The notes under the pieces: generated by a model | Databases searched by the model: none | The model's input: the letters and a program-made list of their open reading frames with translations, nothing else | What the model was told of the DNA's origin: nothing | Shown: piece after piece, positions 25,901-36,748 of the stretch | Layout: the number at the start of each line of letters is the position of its first letter | How positions within the stretch are numbered: the stretch's first letter is position 1 | DNA from: Zerene cesonia | Taxonomy: Eukaryota; Arthropoda; Insecta; Lepidoptera; Pieridae | Direction: 5' to 3' | Length of the DNA stretch: 64,000 nt | Assembly: GCF_012273895.1 (NCBI RefSeq) | Contig: NC_052104.1 | Span: forward strand, 7,006,001-7,070,000 | Position numbers and translations under genes: made by a program

Positions 25901-27030
25901 GGGAGGTCAGAGCAAGCGACTCTATATTATTATTAGTGACAGTGATATTATATATAGTAATGAAGATGGTTTAAAAACTCGAAATCAAAAAGTTATGACG
26001 AAATTTTAGTGCAGAATGCAGTTTGTTTAGAAGATATGGTATATTCCATTTCAATTTTTGTTTGGGAGATTGTTCGACGTGAACGCTTTATTTATACTCA
26101 AATATCATTCAAAACCAAGGTTTCATATTAAGAAAAGATTTCGTGTAAAATATATCAACTCTTTTTTTCTTGAGCTTGTCATATACAAGGCTATGAAGTT
26201 GCACATATGTTTTCAAAAAATTCTAGCAATATTGAAGAAATTAAGCCTAAATAGGCTACATTATCTATTACCAATAGAAATAAATAGGTAACTAATTTTC
26301 TGAGAAGACTATTCGGTTCGATATAAAGGTATATCGTTTTTGTAACTCAGTGGCTCAAATTCTTTATGCAATCCACGGAACATACATTTTCAGGATAATA
26401 ATCACAGAAGGAATCTACGTTTTTCATTATTTATTCTGTTTTGCTTTTGTAATATGTAAATAAAATTATTAACATCTCTACCAAGAAATACAAACTATCA
26501 ATTAAGACAACGATAACATAACATAATGATATAGCTGACCAATAGTAATCATTACGTAGTTATACTGAAGGTTCTAATATGTAAATGTCGTTAAAATTAC
26601 GTTAGCACATATTTCAAAAGCCATTCGAAAATGTTTAAATCGAATAGGTATTTAATTAATATACTAATCAGGCGCCTTTTTTATCTATCAAAACTATTTT
26701 GTCAAATACCAAAGTCCGTAATCTAGGTAAACAACAACATATAAATAGATATTGAAATTTTCATAGAGCTGAAACTCTATGAAAATTTCAATATCTAATG
26801 TCAGCAAATGTTTTGTATAAATGAGTCATAAAGAAAAACAGTGGCCTGCATTGTGTATGTTATTTCATAGATTTGTTCTGCGTGAATCCCCACTGAAGTC
26901 CCCCCGCCTGCCCCTGCCCTCCTACCCACGCTTTACTTCGTATTTGCGAGAAATACATATACATATGTGAATCTATAGAACGACGAAAAGCGACGGTCTC
27001 GTGACCGTCACAATCGCCGGTCCGTTATTG
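22996..27030. other. Intergenic, no gene seen
   Basis: About 4 kb without a recognisable gene, except for a 52-bp perfect hairpin at 26746-26797 listed separately. The ORFs at 24154-24414 (minus) and 26058-26291 (plus) are AT-driven and low-complexity. Confidence 0.4.
26746..26797. repeat. Perfect inverted repeat, 23-bp arms, 6-nt loop
   Basis: Left arm TAGATATTGAAATTTTCATAG plus AG, loop CTGAAA, and a right arm that is its exact reverse complement. The size fits a small hairpin RNA or a MITE relic. No longer flanking homology is visible. Confidence 0.85.
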
Positions 27031-27352
27031 GCTCAAAAAGTTGACGTCAGTCTTATCGACCAATGACGACGCTCGGAGGTTATTTTTAGAACAAGTAGAG
27101 AGCGGTGGGGACTTGAGGAAAATTGTGAACCGCATTGTGTGCGAATGTTGCACAACGTTTTATGAGCTCGCACTGGGTGCGCGTGTTGTTATTTTGTTTT
27201 TAGTAAGCGAAAACTTGTTTTGACCTTGAAATAAATAATATTATTAATTAATTTTATCTTTACATGCGCAAAAGTTACTTCTTTTTCATATCTTTTAAAG
27301 AGTGACTTACATCGTTATCATAAGAGTGCCTTCAAAACAACTCGTTGTTGAG
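27030..27352 (+). promoter_or_regulatory. Likely promoter and first 5' UTR exon of the Xrp1-like gene
   Basis: CRE palindrome TGACGTCA at 27042-27049, CCAAT at 27060-27064, C/EBP-type TTGCACAA at 27148-27155 and a second C/EBP-like TGCGCAA near 27265-27271. An exon-like end TTGTTGAG followed by GTAAGT puts a donor at 27353. If transcribed from here, a 13-codon uORF starts at about 27264. These motifs suit a stress-induced bZIP gene that may bind its own promoter. The start site is inferred. Confidence 0.5.
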
Positions 27353-28875
27353 GTAAGTTATAGATTGTTGTTATTGTTATTGAAAAGTTATAATTAGGTA
27401 ATTAGTTAATATTTATTCTCTTAATATTACTATTTCATATTATCTTTGCTCTACATAGTACATTTTTAGGTACTTTTTGTTCTCTCATGAAGCTGTCGAG
27501 TTAATGTGGTAACTGCGTGTACAAAGACGATTGTACATGAGCATGTTATTTCTAGAACACGATGGAACTCGAATAGATATGATTTTGAAATATACATATA
27601 CCAAAGTGTCTATTTTTATTACGTTGAAGTTTCTATAAAATTTGAAAACGTAAGCTATCCGCCTTTAGTTGGCATGGTCGAGGTCGTTTCTAATGGATTA
27701 TTAAATAGCTATTATATATTCAGTTTTAGAACGTAGGATACATATACCTACATATTTTATTTGATAAGTGTGTCGTAAGATCGTATAAAATTAATGTAAA
27801 TTATTAATAAAAAAAAACCTGTACGCCTGTAATGGCCTTGTATCAACGGTGTGGTGAAGGTAGATTTTGTTCGGAAGCAGGTGTAAACATGTTTGTGAAA
27901 GTTGTTTCAGGAGGAAATATTCGAACTTGTTTATGTTTTTACAAAAAAAAAAAAAAGTAAAATCACGTTCAAGTTACATTGAGTTATTTTTGGAATATGA
28001 AAAAAGGAAACTAGTAGATTTGATTAATGATGTGGGGGACGATATCCTTCAAGTTTATAGCTCAATTAAAGCTGAGTGGACTTCTATCTCACACACGATA
28101 ACACATAATGTTGATAACACTGATACCGACATCCATTTTGTCTCCGAGATAACTGTGAATTGTTCACGACGGCGATAACACGTTTCGGTCCACGTGTCGT
28201 TCTAATGCTATTAGTGCTCTATAAAGTATAAAGGTTAGCTGTTTATTAATGAAGCGGCTTTCCATATTATTCTAGAAGTTCCCTCCACAATTATAACAAT
28301 TTCAGACTTGTTATAATAGGCATTCGCATTCGTTTGTATTTTCGGATCGTCGGTTCCCATTCACAATATACCTACTCTATGAAAGGTCATGCAGACATAC
28401 CTCCGCTCTTATTAACTTTAAATAACACGTTTATCGTGTGTTCTTAAAATTTTAATTTGGTACGTAAGCATTAAATAGTGGTCTAACCAACCTTTACAAT
28501 TTTATGTTAATATTTTATTACTTATGTGAAATACTAGCGATCCTCCATGTGACATAAATAAAGAATGAAAGAAAGATAGGAAGTAGCGTTGAGATTATAA
28601 ATAGCACACAGGACAGAACACAATAAATATATATATATATATTTCTTGAAATCTGTCCAGTAGTTCGCGATATAGCGCGTAAACAAAATCTTCAGCTTTT
28701 TATCTAATTAGTATAGATAACATTAAGTACACATATCGAAATAATAAAATGATCTTATAGTCTTGGTTCGTCTTATATGTCCCTGCTGCGTATTACAATT
28801 AATGACCATAACACAGTTAAAATGAAGTCTATATTAACGAAATTTAAAACTTAGCGTATTTCTCTATTGTTGCAG

Positions 28876-28954
28876 GACTTCCACTGTGAAACTGTCTTGG
28901 ACGGGAGCTTAAAGGTTTAAGATTTCAATAGGAGCTCGTGACGAGTTCAACAAA
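28876..28954 (+). other. Probable non-coding 5' UTR exon of the Xrp1-like gene
   Basis: Flanked by TTGTTGCAG and AAA|GTGAGT. All three frames contain stops and it has no ATG, so it would be untranslated. A second acceptor-like GTTGCAG ends at 29012. Confidence 0.5.
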
Positions 28955-29885
28955 GTGAGTACCGATCACCGCTGCGGCGGCACCAATTCCCCTGACCTCA
29001 TTTCTGTTGCAGGTACAAGACTGAAGGGCAAGAAAGCAAGCGCAAGCGGGAAAGCATCGGATCAGCCTAATTAAACTCTCAAATCGATCCCTATATTAGA
29101 GAAATAATAATCATTACAATAAAACTTTAAAAGTCCATTTAAATGTCAATACTTTACTAAATAGTTTAAAAGAAGTTACTTAATTAAAAGAAGATTGTTA
29201 AATTGATTCTCACCATTAATGAAGAGATTTTGTGATTCATGAAGTCTAGTGCCTATGTCTGTTTTAAAAATTCTCATCAATTTAAATGCTATCTATCTAT
29301 CGTAAAATCTTTTATGAAGATAACGATGTAGTTATCGTAAAACGTTAATGGAATATTCCGTAATCAAATTAATGCATGTCTCAACAAGTTTAAAGTTATT
29401 TACTGAAGCAAATGTTTCTGTCGATTATATAGGAAAAAGTGGATTGTTATGCGGGAAATCTATTAGAGATCATGAGTAGCAACCACATATCATTGTCATG
29501 CATACATGCATTATTTCATAGTATTCTCAGTGTAGTTCAGTGAATCTCTTCATTTGCAAGCTTAAATATAACTTTTCAAAACTTTATTATTTATGCATTC
29601 ATTTAACTCTTATGTTTTTTTTTTCTTCTATAAACTGTATATTGTACAAATATTTAAAAATTTAATGATACGTCTGAATGTCTTCTCTTTTCTGTCTTTC
29701 ATCACTTTATCACAAAGCTTATTTTATGATCTGTAAAACCTTTATGTTAATTAAGCTACCTACTCATGTCGTTCATATTACTTTGTTGCATGCCTCCCCC
29801 CATCATAAAACATCATTCTCCTTGCTTCATAAATATATGCACATTATGTTACGTCGTATCATTTTTGTTTGTAGTTCTATTCAAA

Positions 29886-30630
29886 ATGGTTGCTCAAAAG
29901 ATCAACGTCTGTCCGCGTCGAGGAGACGATATCGGAAATCAATACGATCCAAACATCGAAAGACATGGTTTTTTCCCAAACGAGTCACAAGACTCGCAGT
30001 CATTTGAAAGTGGTAGAAATAGATCGTTTAAAGTCCGAAAAGAACCAACAGGTGAACGGTCCTTACGGAGTTGTGACCGACCTAAGAACGGAATCAGCAT
30101 CTTCATCGCCAGTGCCAACAACCAGCAGCTATTCAGAGGTAAGGAGCGGTCGGCAGCACGTGAGTACTGTGAATTTTTTATTATTTGTGAAGTTTTATAG
30201 GCTACAAATCTTTTTTGTGGTAGAGCCACGGGCAAAACGTTCAATATTTGGTTTGGTTATGGTTCTTATAAGTATTAAGTGAACGTCTATCATGAACATC
30301 TGGGTTTTCCATGGGACACATCCCAGGATGCTGTATTCAAGATTATGGGTACAACATTGCTCTACCACTAATAAAGATTTTGCACTGAAAGCAAAGTCAT
30401 ATCCTAACATGATAATTAATTTTTCAGGAATTTCTGAAACCGGAGCCCGTATTCCAGAGTACAATGTTCCACGATTCGGATGCAGAATTCTTCCAAGATC
30501 TGATTCAGTGGTGCGACGCACCTACCGAACAAGTAGTAGTACAGTCCATTGGTGAGTATCGTTGAATTCTATCGAATACCTGAATTCAACAAATAATTAT
30601 ATAAATCTAACGCAACGTTTCTTCCTTAGA
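29886..30630 (+). promoter_or_regulatory. Long spliced upstream ORF overlapping the Xrp1-like start
   Basis: The first ATG of the 29875-30138 exon (29886, context AAAATGG, strong) opens a frame different from the bZIP frame. It stays open through the splice at 30138/30428 and the whole exon to 30551, then meets TGA exactly across the next junction (TG at 30550-30551, A at 30630): 125 codons. It overlaps the main start at 29965 and about the first 300 nt of that ORF. An overlapping uORF of this kind is the known way ATF4 is translationally controlled. Product function, if any, is unknown. Confidence 0.6.
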
Positions 30631-32133
30631 TCCAGCAAAAACAACACAAACAAGGGCACACAACACTGACACACTGCACACACAATTCTCACCGCAAGGT
30701 TGGGATGTATTCGACGCTAACTCTCCAATAACACAAGCGGGCTTATACAACCCAACGCCACCCAGCTACCCCGTGTCGCCGAATGCGGACGGGATGGCGA
30801 CTTTCAATACAGATCTTTTCGGTCCCGCTAGTTTCATGGGCGAGGACAAGGTGGTCCCGTTCCAAGAACAATTTTTAGATATAGATAAATTACCTGTGGT
30901 GATAGGTGAATTAGCGTCAGAGACCGCAGCCGACGCGAATCCTTGGCAAACGACCTCGGAGCCCGTCTGGCACACCACACACGATATGAATTACATGAAA
31001 CCACATACAAACATACACAACACAATGCCCTTCATCGATCAAGAGGACTCTCTGGACATGAAATTCATGTCCGTCATACCCCGGGAGGTAGAGAGGAACG
31101 ACGTAGTGATATCGGAGTACGTAATCAACGACGTTCAGGACGTTATGTGCGACGGGCCGGCGGGGCGCCGCGCCGCGCCGCTGTCGGTGGACGTGGCGCG
31201 CCAGCACTGGCCCGCTGACGTCATCAGCACCCCCGAGGTGCTTACCTTCGTCGAGCAGTTGGAGAAGGAGAAGTGTCCGCTCATGGCATCGGTGAGTTGT
31301 CTCTTAACTGGTCCACGTTAGTTTTGGGCTTTTTATTTGCACAGAAGTGAACCGTTAAAGTTGCATCATCCATACATAATTAAAAACATAATGTGAGGCA
31401 AAAACTAGAAAGAAATAATAAATAAATGTGAATTTAAATTTAAGGATAAAACATTATTCGTCAGTTGATCAGTTCCGAAAACTTGAATTATTATTATCGT
31501 TTTAATTATTTACCTTATATATTTATTTTATTATTACTCTTTTATTAGACGCCGATTTCACCACCAGAGCATGACGCATCACCTAGCTGTGCGAAAATTG
31601 GTAATTCCCCAGTAGTTGAATATGAACCCATAACACCTAAGAGCGAGCCTCAGTTAGACTCGGAGGAGGACAGCAAATCCAACGCGAGCAAGAGGCGGCG
31701 CCACGACAGCGAGGAGTCAGACGAAACGTACACACCGTACACGGAGCAAACGCCGCGGAAGTACAAGAGGAGAAAGCCGAGCATACCCATAAAGGATATG
31801 ATACGCGCGCTGGAAGGGTCACAGCAGCTGACGAAGGCGCGCCGCGGCCGCCCGCCCAAGCGGCGGGAGAGCACCGTCTCCAACGTGAGCGAGAACTCCT
31901 CGTCTGTTTCCACGCACGAGACGAAGTACAGAGAGCTGAGAGACAAGAACAATGAGGCTTCGAAGAGATCTCGAATGAACAGGAAGCTGAAGGAGCTACA
32001 GATGGAACAGTTGGCCGAGGAATTAGAAGAACGAAATAAAAAATTAAGGGTGCAGGCCGACTTGCTCGAAGAGAGAACGAAACAGTTGCGGGAAGCGTTT
32101 ATGGCTGCGGTTGCGCAACATAAAGTCGGTTAA
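29965..32133 (+). CDS. Xrp1: AT-hook and bZIP transcription factor, Xrp1-like
   Basis: Exons 29965-30138, 30428-30551, 30630-31291 and 31549-32133 join in phase to 514 aa from the in-frame ATG at 29965 (context GACATGG). The frame is open back to an acceptor (TTTGTAG) at 29874, so an isoform starting further upstream is possible. The N-terminal half is acidic and Pro/Ser-rich, as in an activation domain. An AT-hook K-A-R-R-G-R-P-P-K lies at about 416-424. The basic region KYRELRDKNNEASKRSR is at about 446-462, followed by zipper positions M472, L479, L486, L493 and L500. The basic region is C/EBP-like (NNEASKRSR), not the ATF4/crc type. AT-hook plus C/EBP-type bZIP is the Xrp1 combination, known in Drosophila from the response to ribosomal-protein loss, cell competition and PERK signalling. 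Poly-A signal AATAAA at 32620. Confidence 0.85.
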
Positions 32134-32739
32134 TACTGTTGAAGGAATTTCCTCGGCTTCAAATTGATACAATTGTCATCTAAACCCATGGATCTTGCGC
32201 TTGCGTATTGAAATTGTGTTTATAGCTTTAATGTGAGCATTAGATATTAGTTTTAAACACTTGCCATGGATGTTTTGTTCCGATCTTAGCTACCATGTTA
32301 TTATTTATTGTGCTTTACTTAAAAGTTAAAACTCGGATATGACATTTTAATACAGGATTTGACTATAGAATTTAAGAATTAATTTTTAAGCCTAAAGTAA
32401 CTTAACACTTTGTTATATTTTTATCAAAAAGTGTTAAAATCTTGATTTTATGTTTGTTAGTCTTTATTCATCGAAGCTTAACACGGCTCGACATTAATCT
32501 TAAAAGTTTAAAATATAAATCATACAATTAATATTAATTAATCTTCAATTGGTTAGGTTTTTGAAATAATGCATGGTAATTGATCGCGGTAGACTTTAAT
32601 GTTTTTATGTTGTACTTGCAATAAAAGATTTCAACTTGTTGAATTGTTCGTTTTAATTAATTAATTACCCTATAACTATACCTATAAATTCGATAGAAAA
32701 AGAACAAATTTTTTACACGTTGACTAAAAATATTAAATA

Positions 32740-32925
32740 CTCTAGCTATACGCGCTGGCTCCGCCTGGGTAATCATTTATCGTAGTTGAAATCGATAAAT
32801 AAATTATCCCACTTTTAAGATGGATCTAACTGCACATGGTGTGCAAATTTGATTAAAATCGGTTCAACAGTCTACCAGGGATAACAGTGTGACACGTAAT
32901 TTAGATCTTAATCTACCAAATTATC
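32740..32925 (-). repeat. Degenerate dispersed repeat
   Basis: GCGCTGGCTCCGCCTGGGTAA, then AAATTTGATTAAAATCGGTTC and a GTGTGACACG end. The same word order (tagcggcttcgcctgcgt ... aaaatcggtt ...) recurs near 46826-47035 and 62515-62670. Probably decayed ends of one transposon or retroposon family. Confidence 0.45.
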
Positions 32926-33116
32926 TAAAATTCATTAAATTTACTATGTTATTTTATTATTACATACAAATATGTAAATAGTAAATTTAATACAAAAAAT
33001 GTGAGTTGGGGTGTTGAAAAATAAATTATCTTAAAGGGTGTATGTAAATAAGTAATAGCTGAACCTCGAGGTTCGTCATGTTTGAACAATCGTCAGCGCC
33101 ATTAACCCTGTTTGCA

Positions 33117-33674
33117 TCACCTAATTTGTCTATTTGTATTGGGTTCTACTTTTCGACAAGTGGCAAGCGTGTGGAGCCGCCATAATATACTCACGACACC
33201 TTTCAAAACACTACATTTTTTCTTCAGTCTACTGTTTTGTTTACGTAATTGACATATTTTATTGTCTTTTAGTTTTATCAAGTTTCTTACAAGCGAAAAG
33301 TTCCTTTTGAATAATAGCATTTTCTGGAGAGTCCAGTATTGCAGAGCCAAAGTTTAGTGATGATGAAGGGCTTTTCAAAGTTTCAGTAACTGTTTCTACA
33401 TTTTTTCCTGAAACGAATAGACAATATGTGATAAAATTATGTTATTGCTCATAAAATACGTATTTTATGTTTTAATTTAATTTTTTCACGTACTATTCGA
33501 GGCATAGCTGTTTTGTGTAGTCTTTTGAAGCCTTTATTGGTGAAATATTCATCACTTTCTAATAAATGCTTTGAACATACAACGCTTACTTGGTTCGGTT
33601 TATAGAATTCCTCGCATCTTTGACAAGCTATAACAGTTATCCATTCCTCACACCGCATGGGATCTCGAGGATAG
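33117..33674 (-). CDS. THAP-domain protein, partial gene model
   Basis: Exon 33494-33674 encodes YPRDPMRCEEWITV, CSKHLLESDEYF and FKRLHKTAMPRI. That is the second half of a THAP zinc-binding DNA domain (C-x-x-H, then the A-V-P-like end as AMP). Joining donor GTACGT at 33493 to acceptor CTCCAG before 33323 keeps the frame and adds a basic coiled coil (LIKLKDNKICQLRKQNSRLKKK), typical of THAP proteins. An alternative pair (GTGAAA at 33489, TTTCAG before 33407) has better flanks but stops before the coiled coil. The first half of the THAP domain (first C-x-C pair) is not found upstream. It may be a gene with a distant first exon, a domesticated transposase relic, or a pseudogene. Confidence 0.55.
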
Positions 33675-33689
33675 CTAAACAACAAAAAT

Positions 33690-34300
33690 AAATCTCATGT
33701 TTTTAATTACATACAAAATATATACATTTTTTTTCGTAATTCATTTGCAGCCGTTCTACTTTATGACTTTAATTAATTGAAGTCCTATAATAAAGATGAG
33801 TACCTATACCTTTTCTTTTTCTTTCATAATCACAATAAGCTTAATTTTTTTATACTTATGCCTTTCAACTGTACCTTTACCAGCAACATAGACCATGCAA
33901 AGGTTTACTTCGACCTAGTTACGGTTTGCTTGCATAAATGCGTGAATAATCGAGAAACGTGTAGTTTCAATAATATAATTCATCGAATATTTCATCGAAA
34001 TGAAAAACTCACATTCCTGAATATTTCTAAAATGGTTTAAACGATTACACTGTCAACTCTGAACAATTTATTGTTTCATTTTTAAATACTACAGTGTACA
34101 GTACAGTGCAGAGTGCCTGCACAATTTCAGTCAGTTTTAGTCATGTTAAGTGTCAGTTATAAGTTTTAATATAACCTTCGTGTAAAGAAGTTCATTTCAA
34201 CAAAAGATTTTGTGCCCTACTTAATCCGTAGGGAAATAAATACCTGAGGTTTGATGTTTTGTATGCGTCTGTGTATTAAAGAAAAACAAGTGCAATAGCG
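33690..34300. other. No gene recognised
   Basis: AT-rich. I looked here on the minus strand for the missing N-terminal THAP exon (C-x2-4-C) and did not find it. The forward ORF at 33777-34040 is Phe/Asn-rich and looks random. Confidence 0.4.
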
Positions 34301-34302
34301 TC

Positions 34303-34410
34303 TCCACTCTACAATCGATCCATGTTACCTATATAATATAATATTATATTATAATATTATATAATATAATATTATATTATATAGGTAACATGGATCGATT
34401 GTAGAGTGGA
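34303..34410. repeat. 108-bp near-perfect palindrome
   Basis: Both ends are TCCACTCTACAATCGATCCA and its reverse complement. The arms continue through TGTTACCTATATAATATAAT for about 50 bp without mismatch and leave a centre of only about 8 nt. The core is pure AT. The size and perfection suggest a recently inserted hairpin MITE or a structure that is actively kept. Confidence 0.92.
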
Positions 34411-34420
34411 GAGAGAGATA

Positions 34421-35340
34421 ATTTAAATTGTACGTTTGTAAGTATTGTCAATTGAAGAGCTCCTTGCTTTCTTCATTAAAATATACAACTAGAATATAAA
34501 CTCTCTTCGAAAATTTGTATGTAAAATTCTAGTCGAATGAGGCAAACATTAAGGCAAATTCTATCTTATTCGTGTCACTTCATGGTGTATTCACAAAAGC
34601 AATTTATTTAAATTTTTTAAGCTAGCTGATGCACGAATTATACCTCAAAATAAATTCATTCATCACCATACGCTGAATTTATAAAGCACTAAAACTCTAC
34701 CATGAGTTGATAACGTATTTTATCAATTTGTGTACCTAGAATGATCGAAAGATACCTACTTGCTATTTCCTAATAATTTCGACAGTTTAAGAATTCGTGT
34801 TCTACGACGATTTATTGATGAAGTATGAGTTTTTACAATACGATGAGAGTAATTATACATTTGTATTAGTGCTTACCGAAAATATGAAATTCCCTCCTTT
34901 TTTAACGTCCTAGATGTGTGATTTTTACAATTTTTAACGCACTTTGGGGCATGTTTTCGTTCGGAGCGTTTGAACACAACCCCGTAATATTATACTACAC
35001 TACTAAAGACCCAGACATTTTAATGAGGAGTGGGAACATTTTTTGTCGCCGATTGTGTATGTTGTATCGTTTTTTGTTATTATATACACATACCTAATTA
35101 TATAGCAGTCAGATATTAATAATCGAAGCTTATGATAATATATTTAGACTACGGCGCATTCGATTGTTTCCACGCAATCTAGCAGAGTTAAAAAAATGGA
35201 TGCCGACATTGTGTCAAAATTTCATACATATCGTTGTTCAGTGATTTAGGCGCGAAAGAGAAACAGACGGACAGGCATGAGTTGCGATAAAAAGATAGGT
35301 TGGATTTGTCTCCACTTGAGATTAACTAACGATTGATTTT
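34421..35340. other. Intergenic, no gene seen
   Basis: AT-rich, no ORF above noise. Confidence 0.4.
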
Positions 35341-35343
35341 GAA

Positions 35344-35486
35344 TTTTTAATGGTTATTTTTTTTTATTAAAAAAAATTGGCCAGCGTGGTGGATTATGGC
35401 CTGAACCCTCATAGGAGGCTTGTGTCCCAGCAGTGGGAACATATATGGGCTGATGATGATGATGAAAAAAAAATAACCATTAAAAA
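35344..35486 (+). mobile_element. SINE tail flanked by inverted arms
   Basis: The core 35377-35465 reads GGCCAGCGTGGTGGATTATGG, CTCATAGGAGGCTTGTGTCC, CAGCAGTGGGAACATATATGG and (GATGAT)n, which is the 3' part of a very common lepidopteran SINE. It is bordered by TTTTTAATGGTTATTTTTTTT at 35344-35364 and its exact reverse complement at 35466-35486. Confidence 0.75.
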
Positions 35487-35829
35487 TTTTGAAAAACTAA
35501 ATGATTTTTTTGTGTTTTATTCTATCATAAAATAGAATAGAAGAAAAAATACCAGCTCTCTGGCAACTGCAACATTAGGGTTGCCAGGTGTAAAAGAGTT
35601 TATAATGTGTTGTTTCGTATTTGTGAAATCCACGGTTGCCAATAAAAAAAATATATATTAATATAAACTACCTAGTAATCACAGATACCGACAACCATTT
35701 TTTATAGGAAAGTGGAAACCTATCGCTAATTATATTCGCTCAAAATTAATTTTAAATTTATAAAAAAAATTCATTATAAATCTTACACACTTTTTTTATA
35801 AATGAAACAATAAAAATGCTGTAAAAAGA

Positions 35830-36748
35830 GTAATTTATTTATAATTCACAAATAGACATTATGTACCAAATTCTGTTGATATTACAAATAATAATATTTC
35901 TTCAGACACCATAGGATCAGTACGAAAAATCTTGTGACCAGCCTTAACATAATAATATGGTGGTTTTCGATTTGTTGGTGAATGCGAATGCAAACACAGA
36001 ATGCATCAGTATGGCAAATGAAATTGAGCCAAAACAACAGCATTGATTTCAACAAATTTCGAGTGTAAAGATAAATAATACAATTAACATTCTAATAATA
36101 ATCTAAATCGACTAAATATAGTATAGACAAATCTAAAATAAAGAAAAAATAAGATTCCCTATTGGTAGCGTTGCATCATTGCAGCAAAATTACGAAAGAG
36201 TAACACTTTAACAATGTTCTTGGATAATATCAGTTTACAATTATACACAGAGAGGAGAGGGAGCACCCGTGAAGACAATCAGTTCATCAATTAGGAATCA
36301 GCATTTTTTGCTCCACACAGTTAAACTAGGTAACCGTTTACACAGCATTATAAATGTAACAAACCCATAGAAAATTTACATCAATAATTTCGCGGTCATC
36401 GCCCCAGCCTCTACTGTACCCCTCCACAAACTGTCTTCATATATTTCATCGCCGACTATTTGCTCTTATACAATACTGGAATAACGAGAATTAGAATGTT
36501 TCATTATGTTATTACATTTGTAAACAAATTTTACAGAAATGATCTCAAATGTCCCAAGGATTTTCGGGATTATAAACACAGTTTGCGCATACAATAAAGG
36601 CTGGGGCTGACCTCGAGGCATAATGTGCATGTAGCAAACCCTAATATACACGTAAACCGTATGCTAACGCTTGTATAGCGCCGCATACGGCGTCACTCGT
36701 GAATTTACACTGAGCACTGAGTCACATGAGACACACAGACCGACGAAC
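35830..36748 (-). other. eIF4B 3' UTR
   Basis: Downstream of the eIF4B stop (36751-36749). AATAAA on the minus strand at about 35840-35835 is a plausible poly-A signal. There is no coding potential of its own; the ORF at 36466-36651 is random. Confidence 0.45.

Noticed and set aside
30773..31321. Long forward ORF of 182 codons as a gene of its own
   Set aside because: It is the third coding exon of the Xrp1-like gene running past its donor at 31292. The overlapping ORFs on both strands are shadows.
29965..32133. Identification of the bZIP gene as ATF4/cryptocephal
   Set aside because: The basic region is NNEASKRSR, C/EBP-like, and an AT-hook is present; ATF4 has a different basic region and no AT-hook.
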